Part shown: positions 34,470-42,570 of the stretch, one piece after another
How positions within the stretch are numbered: position 1 is the stretch's first letter
Layout: every line of letters begins with the position of its first letter
Source: Vibrio xiamenensis
Lineage (GTDB): Bacteria > Pseudomonadota > Gammaproteobacteria > Enterobacterales > Vibrionaceae
Reading direction: 5' to 3'
Assembly (NCBI RefSeq): GCF_900100015.1
Contig: NZ_FNDD01000008.1
Location: 107,765 to 171,764 of the forward strand
Length of the DNA: 64,000 bases
Program-made: the position numbers and the translations under genes
Notes under the pieces: generated by a model
Database searches by the model: none
The model's input: the letters and a program-made list of their open reading frames with translations, nothing else
Told to the model about the DNA's origin: nothing

Positions 34470-37268
34470 TCAAATCAAGGTTAATCCATTTGGTAATGCG
34501 TCACCAAACACACGTTTGGATTCACTGTCAGACAGTGCGGTCACTTCTTGAACCAGTGCTAACCAAGAATCCGGCACGCGGCTTTGTTTGAGTTTATCAA
34601 GCACGAGTGCTCGCATATCATCGGAAATATCAAATTGTCGGTCGCCAGTTTTTCGGCACATCATCACTGCTGCAAATCCGATCATCGGTTCTTTTTGCCA
34701 ATCTTGGTCAAGCAATTTGGGTAGCCATTGCTCCACTTGTTCACGTGCAATCACATTATGTTGACTGCCGTAAAAAGGTGTCCGTGAAGCCAGACGGCCA
34801 ACTGCCCACCAATGCGCTTGAACAAACTGAGGATGATTGAGCGCTTTACTGATAAACCAGCTGCCAAGTAGCACTTTGTCTTCGACATCAAGATGTTCCA
34901 GTGACGCCGCCAAACGCACCATGGCTTCATAACCCATGTCGTGAGCGGCTTTAGCCGTTTGCGGATTCTTCATCGCGCCCGGATGCAGATATTTGGCGAT
35001 GTCAGCCAGAATGGTTTCCTGCTGTTCTTGATTGAGTCCGCCACTGACGCGGCGCCAAAATACCCACCAATCACTCCAAGATTGATGACTGCGAAATTGC
35101 AGGCCTTGTTGATACAGCGCCCAAACTTGCTCCATACGCCACGCATCGGTGGGGGCGCCAAATCCCGGACGCATCGCAAATCCAGCCAATCGCAGCCAGT
35201 TTTTTTCGTGTTGCTCTGAGCGGCGGCGGCGCTTACGACCAAGAGCAAACGCATCAAAAAGATGGCGTAGGGTGGTGAAGTCCCAGTCATTGCGTTTACC
35301 AAGGCGTTTTTCAAGATCTTTGCTCAGAGTTTTGATTTCTTTACTTTCAGCACTTTTCTTGTTGCCGCTGTAAAGGCGAGCAACCAACTCTTTGGCGTCA
35401 AGCAATTGTGGTGAGAGCATCTCTTGTTGCAGCTCGCCATCGTCTTGGCGGCGTACCTCAAATTCCAAGGCCCAGCGGCGTTGGTCATCATCTGTGCTGA
35501 CGCACTCCATTTTTAAGGTGCCGACTTCGGTCAACTGACACGCTAACTGCACTTCGACACGCTCTTTTTGGTTGGCTTGCAGGGTTTGTCCTGAGCTTTC
35601 AAGTGTCGAGATATAGGGGGGCAGAGGCGTAAATAAGTCAGGGTCGACGTTCACCACCACACCGTTTTGAATCGCGGTGTTTTGCGCCAGAGTATCGTGG
35701 GTAGAGGTTAGTAGATTGAATCTGACTGGTTCGCCTAGGGTGAGCGAAAAACGTCGCCCACTGAGGCGAATTTCTTGACCTTCTTCGGTGCCTTTGGCAA
35801 GCAAGCACAGAGCGCGGCCAAGTTTATTTTTTTCCTGCAGATGCAAGAAGTAAGAGCGTGCCGAACCGCCGCCAATTTTTAGCTGTGCGCCGCGGCGCGC
35901 TTTATTAAATGCGACGGCGCCAAGGGCGACCGACCAATCGGGATGGGGATTATCCATGACGGTAATCGCATCGCCGCGCCATTTTTCGAGCAAAGTGGTG
36001 ATACGCTTAGTGACAAGGTCACTATTAAATACCCCGCCGTTAAGCAGCAAGCCAATTGGAATCGCTGGTTGGTCATTTTCCATCCCTAGTGCCGCTTTGG
36101 CGACCGCTTGGTGCTGGGTCAAAAATTCGGCAACGTGTTTACTGACCGCAGGGTCGGCAACATAAGGTAAGCCAAATTCAACCACCGCACTACGCCGTTT
36201 ATCCGGTAGTACGTCAAAATCTGACAGAGGGAAGAAACCTTCAAGGGCGATGTTGTGCACTTCTTGCTTGGTCAGTGAAATGCTTTTGGTGCCGCCGAGC
36301 AGGCGCGAGCCGCTACCAAGCATCGTAATTCTGACATCTTCCGGTGCGTGTTCTGAAAGTAAACTCTCTTTGGCTTTGCGAGTTTGCTGAATCAGTTTGC
36401 TCAAATTAGCGGCATTGAGCTTTTTACTCTGGTTAAACCGCTGCTCAGCCAGATGAGCCAGAGCCAAATCGAGGTTATCACCACCAAGCATTAAGTGCTC
36501 GCCAACGCCAATTCGATTTAGGCTGAGCTGGTCTTGGTCAAATTTGGCTTCGATTAAACTTAGGTCAGTGGTGCCGCCGCCGACATCACACACCAGCATC
36601 AGAGGCAACTGTTTGAGCTGCTCGGCTGCACTGTCTTGGTGGCGAGCATACCAGTCGTAACAAACCGCTTGTGGCTCTTCAAGCAGCACGATATTTTTCA
36701 GCCCAGCGAGCTCTGCCGCTTCTAGGGTCAATTTACGCGCGGTTTCATCAAACGAGGCGGGAACGGTGACCACCACATCTTGCTGCTCGAGCGGATTACT
36801 TGGATGACGATAATTCCACGCTTGGCGAATATGGTTTAAGTAACTGGCACTGGCGATGACGGGCGAGACCTTATCGACGTCTTGCGCGCCTGCCCATGGC
36901 AGAATATCAGAGCGGCGATCCGCGTTAGGGTGCGACAACCAGCTCTTAGCACTCGCCACTTGGCGACCTTCAACTTTGGCGCCGAGTTCACGTGCCCATT
37001 CGCCGATAATCACATGGGAGATATCCCCATCGACTGGTCTGTGTTCCCACGGCAAGGTGAGATCGGAGGCAGAGATTTGACTGAGCGCTGGATGATAGCG
37101 AAATGAAGGTAATAGTGGGCGACGCACCACTTCACCCGGACCAATCAATTGGTCGATATCAAATAGTGAAACGGGGGCGTTTTGCAGATCGTCGTTGATT
37201 TCACAAAAGGCAACCACGGTATTGGTGGTGCCTAAATCAATGCCGACCAGAAAGCGAGGCGATGTCAT
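34470..37268 (-). CDS. Large Hsp70-family protein with C-terminal DUF3731-like domain
   Basis: 932 residues. The Hsp70/actin ATPase domain (~1-460) has phosphate-1 loop GIDLGTTNTVVAF, phosphate-2 VCDVGGGTTDLSLIEA, and GVGEHLMLGGDNLDLALA. A short beta-rich substrate-binding-like region follows (~480-610). Then a ~320-residue alpha-helical C-terminus (from GKRNDWDFTTLRHLFDA to FGDALPNGLTLI) corresponds to the DUF3731-type domain of this family. It lacks the DnaK lid and the EEVD-like tail. Third gene of the DUF2760-Hsp70-Hsp70 operon, after an attenuator-like hairpin. Confidence 0.87.
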   Translation of the reverse strand: MTSPRFLVGIDLGTTNTVVAFCEINDDLQNAPVSLFDIDQLIGPGEVVRRPLLPSFRYHPALSQISASDLTLPWEHRPVDGDISHVIIGEWARELGAKVEGRQVASAKSWLSHPNADRRSDILPWAGAQDVDKVSPVIASASYLNHIRQAWNYRHPSNPLEQQDVVVTVPASFDETARKLTLEAAELAGLKNIVLLEEPQAVCYDWYARHQDSAAEQLKQLPLMLVCDVGGGTTDLSLIEAKFDQDQLSLNRIGVGEHLMLGGDNLDLALAHLAEQRFNQSKKLNAANLSKLIQQTRKAKESLLSEHAPEDVRITMLGSGSRLLGGTKSISLTKQEVHNIALEGFFPLSDFDVLPDKRRSAVVEFGLPYVADPAVSKHVAEFLTQHQAVAKAALGMENDQPAIPIGLLLNGGVFNSDLVTKRITTLLEKWRGDAITVMDNPHPDWSVALGAVAFNKARRGAQLKIGGGSARSYFLHLQEKNKLGRALCLLAKGTEEGQEIRLSGRRFSLTLGEPVRFNLLTSTHDTLAQNTAIQNGVVVNVDPDLFTPLPPYISTLESSGQTLQANQKERVEVQLACQLTEVGTLKMECVSTDDDQRRWALEFEVRRQDDGELQQEMLSPQLLDAKELVARLYSGNKKSAESKEIKTLSKDLEKRLGKRNDWDFTTLRHLFDAFALGRKRRRRSEQHEKNWLRLAGFAMRPGFGAPTDAWRMEQVWALYQQGLQFRSHQSWSDWWVFWRRVSGGLNQEQQETILADIAKYLHPGAMKNPQTAKAAHDMGYEAMVRLAASLEHLDVEDKVLLGSWFISKALNHPQFVQAHWWAVGRLASRTPFYGSQHNVIAREQVEQWLPKLLDQDWQKEPMIGFAAVMMCRKTGDRQFDISDDMRALVLDKLKQSRVPDSWLALVQEVTALSDSESKRVFGDALPNGLTLI

Positions 37269-37290
37269 AGAACAAAACCTTAAATTAAAT

Positions 37291-37317
37291 GAAAAACGGC
37301 ACCCTATGGATGCCGTT
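37291..37317 (-). terminator. Attenuator-like hairpin between the two Hsp70 genes
   Basis: Minus strand: AACGGCA stem with TGCCGTT, 9-base loop, then TTTT. It lies in the 54-base gap between the 642- and 932-residue Hsp70 genes. Confidence 0.75.
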
Positions 37318-37322
37318 GAATG

Positions 37323-39251
37323 TTAAAGCGAGTCGTGGTGTGCGTGATCACCGCTTTGGGCATCTTCACGAACGTCTTCACGAACGTCAAATTCGACATG
37401 CCACTGCTGACCGTTATCGCAAGCGATCGCTTCTAGATAGAGTGTACCGAGCTCGGTGACGCGAGAAGCGAGTTTCACCGGAACCACATCGCCCACTTGG
37501 CGACCTTCTGACACGCTGAGCGTAACGCTAATTTCTGGCAGTTCATCAAGCTCTTCTGGCGACCAATAATCAAGATGGGTGCCGACGCTGTCGTCACGGC
37601 GCACCGTTGAACCAAAGAACTGAAAGTGTACCGGCTGACCAATCACCAAGCCAAACTCTTGGCTAGGGACTTCAACGCTAGAGCCTTCTTCCATGCCAAA
37701 TGGTGCTACACACAGCGCTTCCATCGGCGTCGCCATACCCGGAATTGCCGGCATCGCGCTTTCAATGCCGACATAGTAAGCCGAGGCTAGGCCGCCGCGA
37801 ATACGCACGCCGTTGCCGCGACGCACCGAGCCATAATAACTGGCGCCACTGGCCACTGCGAGGTCAAGATCCACGCCAGTCAACGGCTTAGCATTTTCAT
37901 GGTCGGCTTCAATTAACCATGAGTTAATAGTATCGAGTAAGCGATTCGCCAATAGTTCAGATTTCAGTACGCCGCCGTTAAACAGCAGTGCAGTCGGCTT
38001 AATGAAATCTTGGCTTTCCGGCTGCGAAGGCATACCTGGCATATTGGAAAATGGATCAAAGCTTGCTGGCGCATCGTTATTGGCGTTCGCTTGTTTTGAC
38101 AAGAAGGCCGCGATATGGCGAGTAATGCCAGCGTCTTGCGCGTACGGTAGACCCATTTGGGTTAACGCGCCGCGTGAGCGCTGAACTGGATGCTCGCTAA
38201 CCGCAACTTTCGGGAAGAATCCGTCGACCAAGGTTTGTTGTACTTCTTGTTGCGTTAGCTCGGTTTTAAGCGTTGCGCCGAGCAATTTTGAACCGCGGCT
38301 TGGCACCACAATTGGCACTGACTCAAGGTTTGCATCTTTGAGCAGCGCTTCTTTGGCATCGCGACAAGCGTGTGTCATGGCTTGAACTTGCCAAGGCTGC
38401 AGCTCCTTACCTTGCTCTGCGAGTTTCACTTTCAGGCGATAGGCGAGCGCCAAATCCATATTGTCACCACCAAGCAAAATGTGCTCGCCAACGGCGATAC
38501 GTTCAAGTGCTAGGTTACCTTCATGCTCGGTGACCTCAACCAGAGATAAGTCAGTGGTACCGCCACCGATATCGACGACGAGAACGATATCACCGACGCT
38601 GACTTGGTCGCGCCAAGTATCGTTACTGTTGTCAATCCAGTTGTAGAGCGCGGCTTGTGGTTCTTCAAGCAGAGTGAGGTGCTCAAAACCTGCGCTGCGC
38701 GCCGCTTCTGCGGTTAAATCGCGTGCGGCAGGATCAAACGAAGCTGGCACGGTAATGGTGACATCTTGGTTTTCAATTTTGTGCTCAGGGTGCGAATGGT
38801 TCCAAGCGTTTTTGAGGTGCTCTAGATAGGCTTGAGTGGCCGCAAGCGGTGACACTTTAGTCACTTCTTCAGGGCTACCCGCAGGCAAAAACGCGTCACG
38901 ACGATTGACGCCACTGTGGCAAAGCCAAGATTTAGCACTCGCAACTAGGCGAATCGGCGTTTTCGCACCAAGGTTACGTGCAATCGCACCAACCAATGCT
39001 GTCGGCTCAGTCGTCCAAGGCAGCACGCGCGACGACGGATTCATTTCGTGCTCGTGGGGCTGATACAAAAACGAACCGAGCTGCTTTAGGCGCTCGACAC
39101 TGCCTGGAGCGGTAAGCTGTGCAATCGGCATCACTTCTACGCGCGCGTTTTCATCTTGTGTATCAACATAAGAGAGCACGCAGTGAGTGGTGCCTAAGTC
39201 GATACCGATACTGTATTTTGGCGCCTTTTCGGCGCTGTGTTGCGCTTCCAT
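37323..39251 (-). CDS. Divergent Hsp70-family protein (642 residues)
   Basis: ATPase domain (~12-460) with SIGIDLGTTHCVLSYV, VVDIGGGTTDLSLVEV and GEHILLGGDNMDLALAYRL, and a beta-rich C-terminal substrate-binding-like domain (~490-630) ending in an acidic, His-rich tail. Insertions (PFSNMPGMPSQPESQ around 405-420) distinguish it from DnaK. The ATG overlaps the stop of the DUF2760 gene by one base (TAATG), so the two are translationally coupled. No J-domain or GrpE gene is nearby. Confidence 0.88.
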   Translation of the reverse strand: MEAQHSAEKAPKYSIGIDLGTTHCVLSYVDTQDENARVEVMPIAQLTAPGSVERLKQLGSFLYQPHEHEMNPSSRVLPWTTEPTALVGAIARNLGAKTPIRLVASAKSWLCHSGVNRRDAFLPAGSPEEVTKVSPLAATQAYLEHLKNAWNHSHPEHKIENQDVTITVPASFDPAARDLTAEAARSAGFEHLTLLEEPQAALYNWIDNSNDTWRDQVSVGDIVLVVDIGGGTTDLSLVEVTEHEGNLALERIAVGEHILLGGDNMDLALAYRLKVKLAEQGKELQPWQVQAMTHACRDAKEALLKDANLESVPIVVPSRGSKLLGATLKTELTQQEVQQTLVDGFFPKVAVSEHPVQRSRGALTQMGLPYAQDAGITRHIAAFLSKQANANNDAPASFDPFSNMPGMPSQPESQDFIKPTALLFNGGVLKSELLANRLLDTINSWLIEADHENAKPLTGVDLDLAVASGASYYGSVRRGNGVRIRGGLASAYYVGIESAMPAIPGMATPMEALCVAPFGMEEGSSVEVPSQEFGLVIGQPVHFQFFGSTVRRDDSVGTHLDYWSPEELDELPEISVTLSVSEGRQVGDVVPVKLASRVTELGTLYLEAIACDNGQQWHVEFDVREDVREDAQSGDHAHHDSL

Positions 39252-39883
39252 TACAGTTCTACCTCAGCTGGTGCAATCACAGAGGCATCGTAGTTCTCAG
39301 CCAATTTTGGCAAGTTCATTGCCGCTGCTTTCCAGCCTTTGTGAATCAGTGTGCCGTTAAATGGCGCGTTGCCTGTGACATGGCCAATTAGGCGAATGTA
39401 TTGTGGATTGAAGCCTTCTTCAACCACCACGCGAGTCTCTTCGTCTTCCGGGCGAATGTGCTCAAGGGTGACGTAATCCGCCAGCACTTTTTTACCGCCA
39501 GAGTGAATCACGCGCGCGGCAGCGCCGACTTCTTCATCTGAGAACGCGGTTAAGTCTTCTTGCAAAAAGTCGATCAAACGTGCTTCTTGCTGCATGATAG
39601 ACAGCAGTTGCATCGCTGAATCCGTTGACGCGGTTGCGAGCTTAGATTCCACTTCAACGACTTTTTCCACCACTTTTTCGACTTCGACGACTTTCTCCAC
39701 TTCGACAATCTTCTCAACCGGCTTTTCTACCTCAACGATTTTCTCGACCGGCTTCTCAACCACTTTCTCGATCACTTTGGATTTTTTACTGATCGCGATA
39801 ATGAGAAATAGGATGCTGGTTGCCGCAAGTCCGGCATGGAGCATATCGAAAGTTTGAGGAATCATTTGTAGATCAAAATTCAT
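39251..39883 (-). CDS. DUF2760 protein: membrane anchor, VEK-repeat linker, DUF2760 domain
   Basis: 210 residues. One N-terminal membrane helix (~14-32, LHAGLAATSILFLIIAIS) is followed by a low-complexity linker (~34-78) made of degenerate V-E-K units (VEKPVEKIVEVEK repeated), likely an extended or coiled stalk. The C-terminal ~125 residues form the DUF2760 domain, containing LLSIMQQEARLIDFLQEDL. First gene of the Hsp70 operon. A tandem 13-base repeat lies directly before its start codon. Probably the membrane-bound partner of the two Hsp70s (inference). Confidence 0.85.
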   Translation of the reverse strand: MNFDLQMIPQTFDMLHAGLAATSILFLIIAISKKSKVIEKVVEKPVEKIVEVEKPVEKIVEVEKVVEVEKVVEKVVEVESKLATASTDSAMQLLSIMQQEARLIDFLQEDLTAFSDEEVGAAARVIHSGGKKVLADYVTLEHIRPEDEETRVVVEEGFNPQYIRLIGHVTGNAPFNGTLIHKGWKAAAMNLPKLAENYDASVIAPAEVEL

Positions 39884-39887
39884 GATG

Positions 39888-39913
39888 TGTTCTCAGTTGA
39901 TGTTCTCAGTTGA
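39888..39913 (-). repeat. Tandem 13-base repeat before the DUF2760 start
   Basis: TGTTCTCAGTTGA occurs twice without a gap (39888-39900, 39901-39913, plus-strand reading). Read on the minus strand, each unit contains the purine-rich TGAGAACA that serves as ribosome site in the copy nearest the start codon. Confidence 0.8.
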
Positions 39914-40184
39914 ATCGGTGGTTCAATCAATAAGCACGATATACGGCGAGTTTCGCATCACCTTTGTTGCTTATCGCCACGTGTTCGATTAAATAAGGAC
40001 GAATGTTAGCATATTCAAGTTTGTTGGCTTCAAGAAAAGCGTTGTAATAATGAGTCTAATCGCTTGTTTGATTTGTTTTTAATCAATAACCCCGACTTTC
40101 GAGCCAATTGCAGCCTGAATCTCGTGTTTTTGAACCGGCTCAGGTAGAATATCGCGCTTTGAGCAGTTGAGTGAAAGGCAACCG

Positions 40185-40715
40185 ATGAATCACAACCGTA
40201 TTGTTTGTTTCGATTTGGAAATGTGCTGTTGGAATGAAAACGGCGTCGGTACGACGGGCGAAATTATTGAAGTGGGTTTGGCAGAGATTGACCTAGTCAA
40301 AGGTGAAATCGTCAAACGTGCCCAATATTACGTTCGCCCTCAGCACGATGAAGTGTCGTTGTTTTGCGTTGAACTGACCGGCATTACGCCGCGCAAAATT
40401 CAAAAGCAGGGACGCCCGCTTGCCAGTGTGATTCAGTCGATGATCAAAAACTTTGGTGGCAGCAAAAAGATTTATGCCGCTTGGGGGCGCGATGACCGCA
40501 TTCTGGCGAAAGAGTGCGAGCAAAAGGGCATTGCTATGCCGTTTAATGAATTCATTAACTTGGCGACCTTGTATCGCATTCAGCACCGACTGAAAGACAA
40601 ACGCATTGGTCATCGCGAGGCTCAAGAAGCGTTAGGCATCGATTGGGAAGGGCGTCAGCATTCCGGTTATGTCGATGCCTACAATCTTGCCAAACTGGCG
40701 CTTAAACTGCTTTAA
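40185..40715 (+). CDS. DEDD-family 3'-5' exonuclease (ERI1/KapD-like)
   Basis: 176 residues with exonuclease motifs: ExoI FDLEM (D-x-E), ExoII-like region WGRDDRIL and ExoIII HSGYVDAYNLA (H...D). The layout suits short DEDDh exonucleases of the ERI-1/KapD type. ATG at 40185 with AAGG upstream; an upstream TTG at 40167 would add six residues. Not linked to a known operon. Confidence 0.83.
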   Translation: MNHNRIVCFDLEMCCWNENGVGTTGEIIEVGLAEIDLVKGEIVKRAQYYVRPQHDEVSLFCVELTGITPRKIQKQGRPLASVIQSMIKNFGGSKKIYAAWGRDDRILAKECEQKGIAMPFNEFINLATLYRIQHRLKDKRIGHREAQEALGIDWEGRQHSGYVDAYNLAKLALKLL

Positions 40716-40778
40716 GTCCGTATCATCTTAGGCAAACGGTCCTGTGCTTTAGCAAACGCTCTTTTGCCTTAGCATATG

Positions 40779-40797
40779 AGAGTGCAAATGCACTCTC
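40779..40797. repeat. Palindrome between convergent genes
   Basis: GAGAGTGCA and TGCACTCTC around A, between the exonuclease and terB-like genes. No T tract, but it could serve as a weak bidirectional terminator. Confidence 0.5.
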
Positions 40798-40828
40798 GAC
40801 TAAGGCGCCCGTTTTATTCGCCTTTCTA

Positions 40829-41293
40829 TTACTCGTGTTTCGTGTCATTACTTTCCATCACCGCCAATTTAGCGCGAATGAACTGGCTGTGGTCGACATA
40901 CAAAAGCTCTGCCGCTTTGCGAATCACCGCATCTTCCAGCGGATCGATCTCGTTATCTACATTGGCAACTCGCCACATGGCTTCGATAAGCTCGTAGCGC
41001 CGCTCTTGGTCAAGTGTGCGCAGCTGTGACGTAAAGTCATACAAAGATGCGGATTGCGCTACTTTGTCTGCGGCTTTTTTTAGCAGCTGCTTAGCTTGCT
41101 CGGCGTCGATATCGAGCAGTCCTTGGAGTAGATGAAGCTGAGCTTGCTTCTCACCTTCTTCTACATTTTGGTCGGCGCGAGACACCTCATACAGCAAACT
41201 GGCAATGGCGAGCTTTGGGTCGGCCTGCACCGACTTATTCAGATCGTTGCCTTCTAAAAATTGCTTAAATACCGATGTGATTGAACCAAACAT
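40829..41293 (-). CDS. TerB-family protein
   Basis: 154 residues, all helical, with TerB/DjlA-N features: LAIASLLYEVSRADQNVEEGEKQ and later YELIEAMWRVANVDNEIDPLEDAVIRKAAELL (acidic metal-binding-like turns). No other tellurite-resistance gene is in the window, so it is a stand-alone TerB protein of unknown function. Cytoplasmic. Confidence 0.85.
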   Translation of the reverse strand: MFGSITSVFKQFLEGNDLNKSVQADPKLAIASLLYEVSRADQNVEEGEKQAQLHLLQGLLDIDAEQAKQLLKKAADKVAQSASLYDFTSQLRTLDQERRYELIEAMWRVANVDNEIDPLEDAVIRKAAELLYVDHSQFIRAKLAVMESNDTKHE

Positions 41294-41653
41294 AGCGCTC
41301 CCTTATTTCGATACTGGGGGTTAAACGTGAGCGTTGATAACTGCAACCTTGTGTTACTTTCGATGTTATGTGTCGCTCTTTAGCTTAGACATTGTGACGA
41401 CCAAGAGGTTTCACAACCCTTGTACGTAATTGATTCGCCAGTAAAGCAATCACAAGAGGAATAAAATTTGTACCTAGAATGCGCCAAGTGGGGAGGGTAT
41501 CAACCCCGGCGTTAATGGCTGTGAGATTGAAATAAAAAACCGCATCCAAGGATGCGGCTGGGAATTTTCAACTTAGAGCCATTGTCTACTTAAAGACTTT
41601 CTCTACTTAAAACTTTCTCTATTTAAAGAAATATAGTCGCGCTTTGGGCATTG
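41294..41653. other. Intergenic region with minus-strand terminator and a possible tiny frame
   Basis: The terminator at 41534-41557 ends the gene to the right. On the minus strand from 41549 to 41385 lies an unlabelled 54-codon frame with a membrane-helix-like segment (see findings). The rest appears empty. Confidence 0.5.
41534..41557 (-). terminator. Terminator for the unknown 121-residue gene
   Basis: Minus strand: CCGCATCC / GGATGCGG with a 2-base centre, followed by TTTTTT. Confidence 0.83.
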
Positions 41654-42019
41654 CTAACGACCTTGGGAAATATAGGTCGGAATGGTGGGCTCTTCTAAAA
41701 TCTCAATCACTTCCGAACTTGACAGCTCGTGGCCCATTAGAAACAGTGCCAACATTGCGTCCGCTTTGGACTTGGTGTCGGAGTGCTCATCAAGGATCTG
41801 CTCAAAGCGACGGCGAATCATTTTGACTTCGTGTTCAACAAATCCACGGCCTTCTTCTTCACCTTCCGAATCTTGCGGTGCATTGTCAAACTTTAGAAAC
41901 AGCAGGTCACCAGTGACATGAGCGGCAATCAATTGTTCCGGTAACCATTCGTCACCAGTGACGACATCGGGGTCGGTACCGAGCGATGCCAGAAGATTGT
42001 TTAATTCAGATGCTTTCAC
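41654..42019 (-). CDS. Acidic protein of unknown function beside the dms operon
   Basis: 121 residues from a GTG at 42019 (MKASELNNLLASLGTD), acidic and helical, with an EGEEEGRG patch near the middle. The frame continues upstream to an ATG at 42154 (166 residues), but codons 33-45 of that version are rare types (ATA, AGA, CGA, CCC) and look non-coding, so I prefer the shorter form. No known domain. It is divergent from dmsA and shares its regulatory region with a Fur-like and an FNR box. Confidence 0.7.
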   Translation of the reverse strand: MKASELNNLLASLGTDPDVVTGDEWLPEQLIAAHVTGDLLFLKFDNAPQDSEGEEEGRGFVEHEVKMIRRRFEQILDEHSDTKSKADAMLALFLMGHELSSSEVIEILEEPTIPTYISQGR

Positions 42020-42266
42020 TATTGCTCGCAGTTTTACGGGATCTCTACCTATTGTAACGGCGTTTTTGTCTAAAAGATAAATTTGCGGCCAGGATTTTTT
42101 GAAGCGAAGACGCGACTTTGCGCTTTGATAAGCGTTAGCCAGTGATGGGCACATAAAGACTCTTTACCGCAAAAATTGGTTTCAATATCCGCTATTGCGA
42201 GCTTTAAATTACATTTTAAAATACCCAAGATAATTGAAAGAATATTATTTAGAACCATGCAACGGT

Positions 42267-42281
42267 TGATAATAATTATTA
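42267..42281. promoter_or_regulatory. Fur-like box near dmsA
   Basis: TGATAAT-A-ATTATTA matches the Fur 7-1-7 core TGATAATnATTATCA at 13 of 14 specified bases. It sits between the unknown minus-strand gene and dmsA. Confidence 0.5.
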
Positions 42282-42339
42282 TTTAATCGTGTCTCAAAAT
42301 AAATACCAAAATTAGATTGTTGGATTTGGCCGATATTCA

Positions 42340-42353
42340 TTGATTCTAATCAA
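42340..42353 (+). promoter_or_regulatory. FNR box upstream of dmsA
   Basis: TTGATTCTAATCAA is a perfect match to the FNR consensus TTGATnnnnATCAA. If it works at -41.5, transcription starts near 42388, with AGATAC (42373) as a weak -10. This fits anaerobic induction of a DMSO reductase. Confidence 0.82.
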
Positions 42354-42570
42354 TAAGGGGTAGCAAGCCCGAAGATACGCTCTTCGCGTGGTACATCAAG
42401 GGTTTTACGCGGTTATGGTTTTCTACCAATTTTCATTATTTCCCATCGAAATAAAAACGTTTTAATCAAACATAGCTGTATTTTTCTTCTTCGAAGTGTT
42501 CACCGAAATATTTCAATTTCATTCCGATGTATGTGCCTGTTATTTTTCAAATAATTATTAGGAATTCACC

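Larger units (their letters stand above)
42155..42570. other. Regulatory region upstream of dmsA
   Basis: About 416 bases without a gene. It contains a Fur-like palindrome (42267) and a perfect FNR box (42340). An A/T-rich leader of about 180 bases follows before the dmsA ribosome site (TTAGGAATTC). Confidence 0.6.

Noticed and set aside
39594..39857. Ser/Thr-repeat frame opposite the DUF2760 gene
   Set aside because: It is the antisense reading of the VEK repeat codons; no ribosome site.
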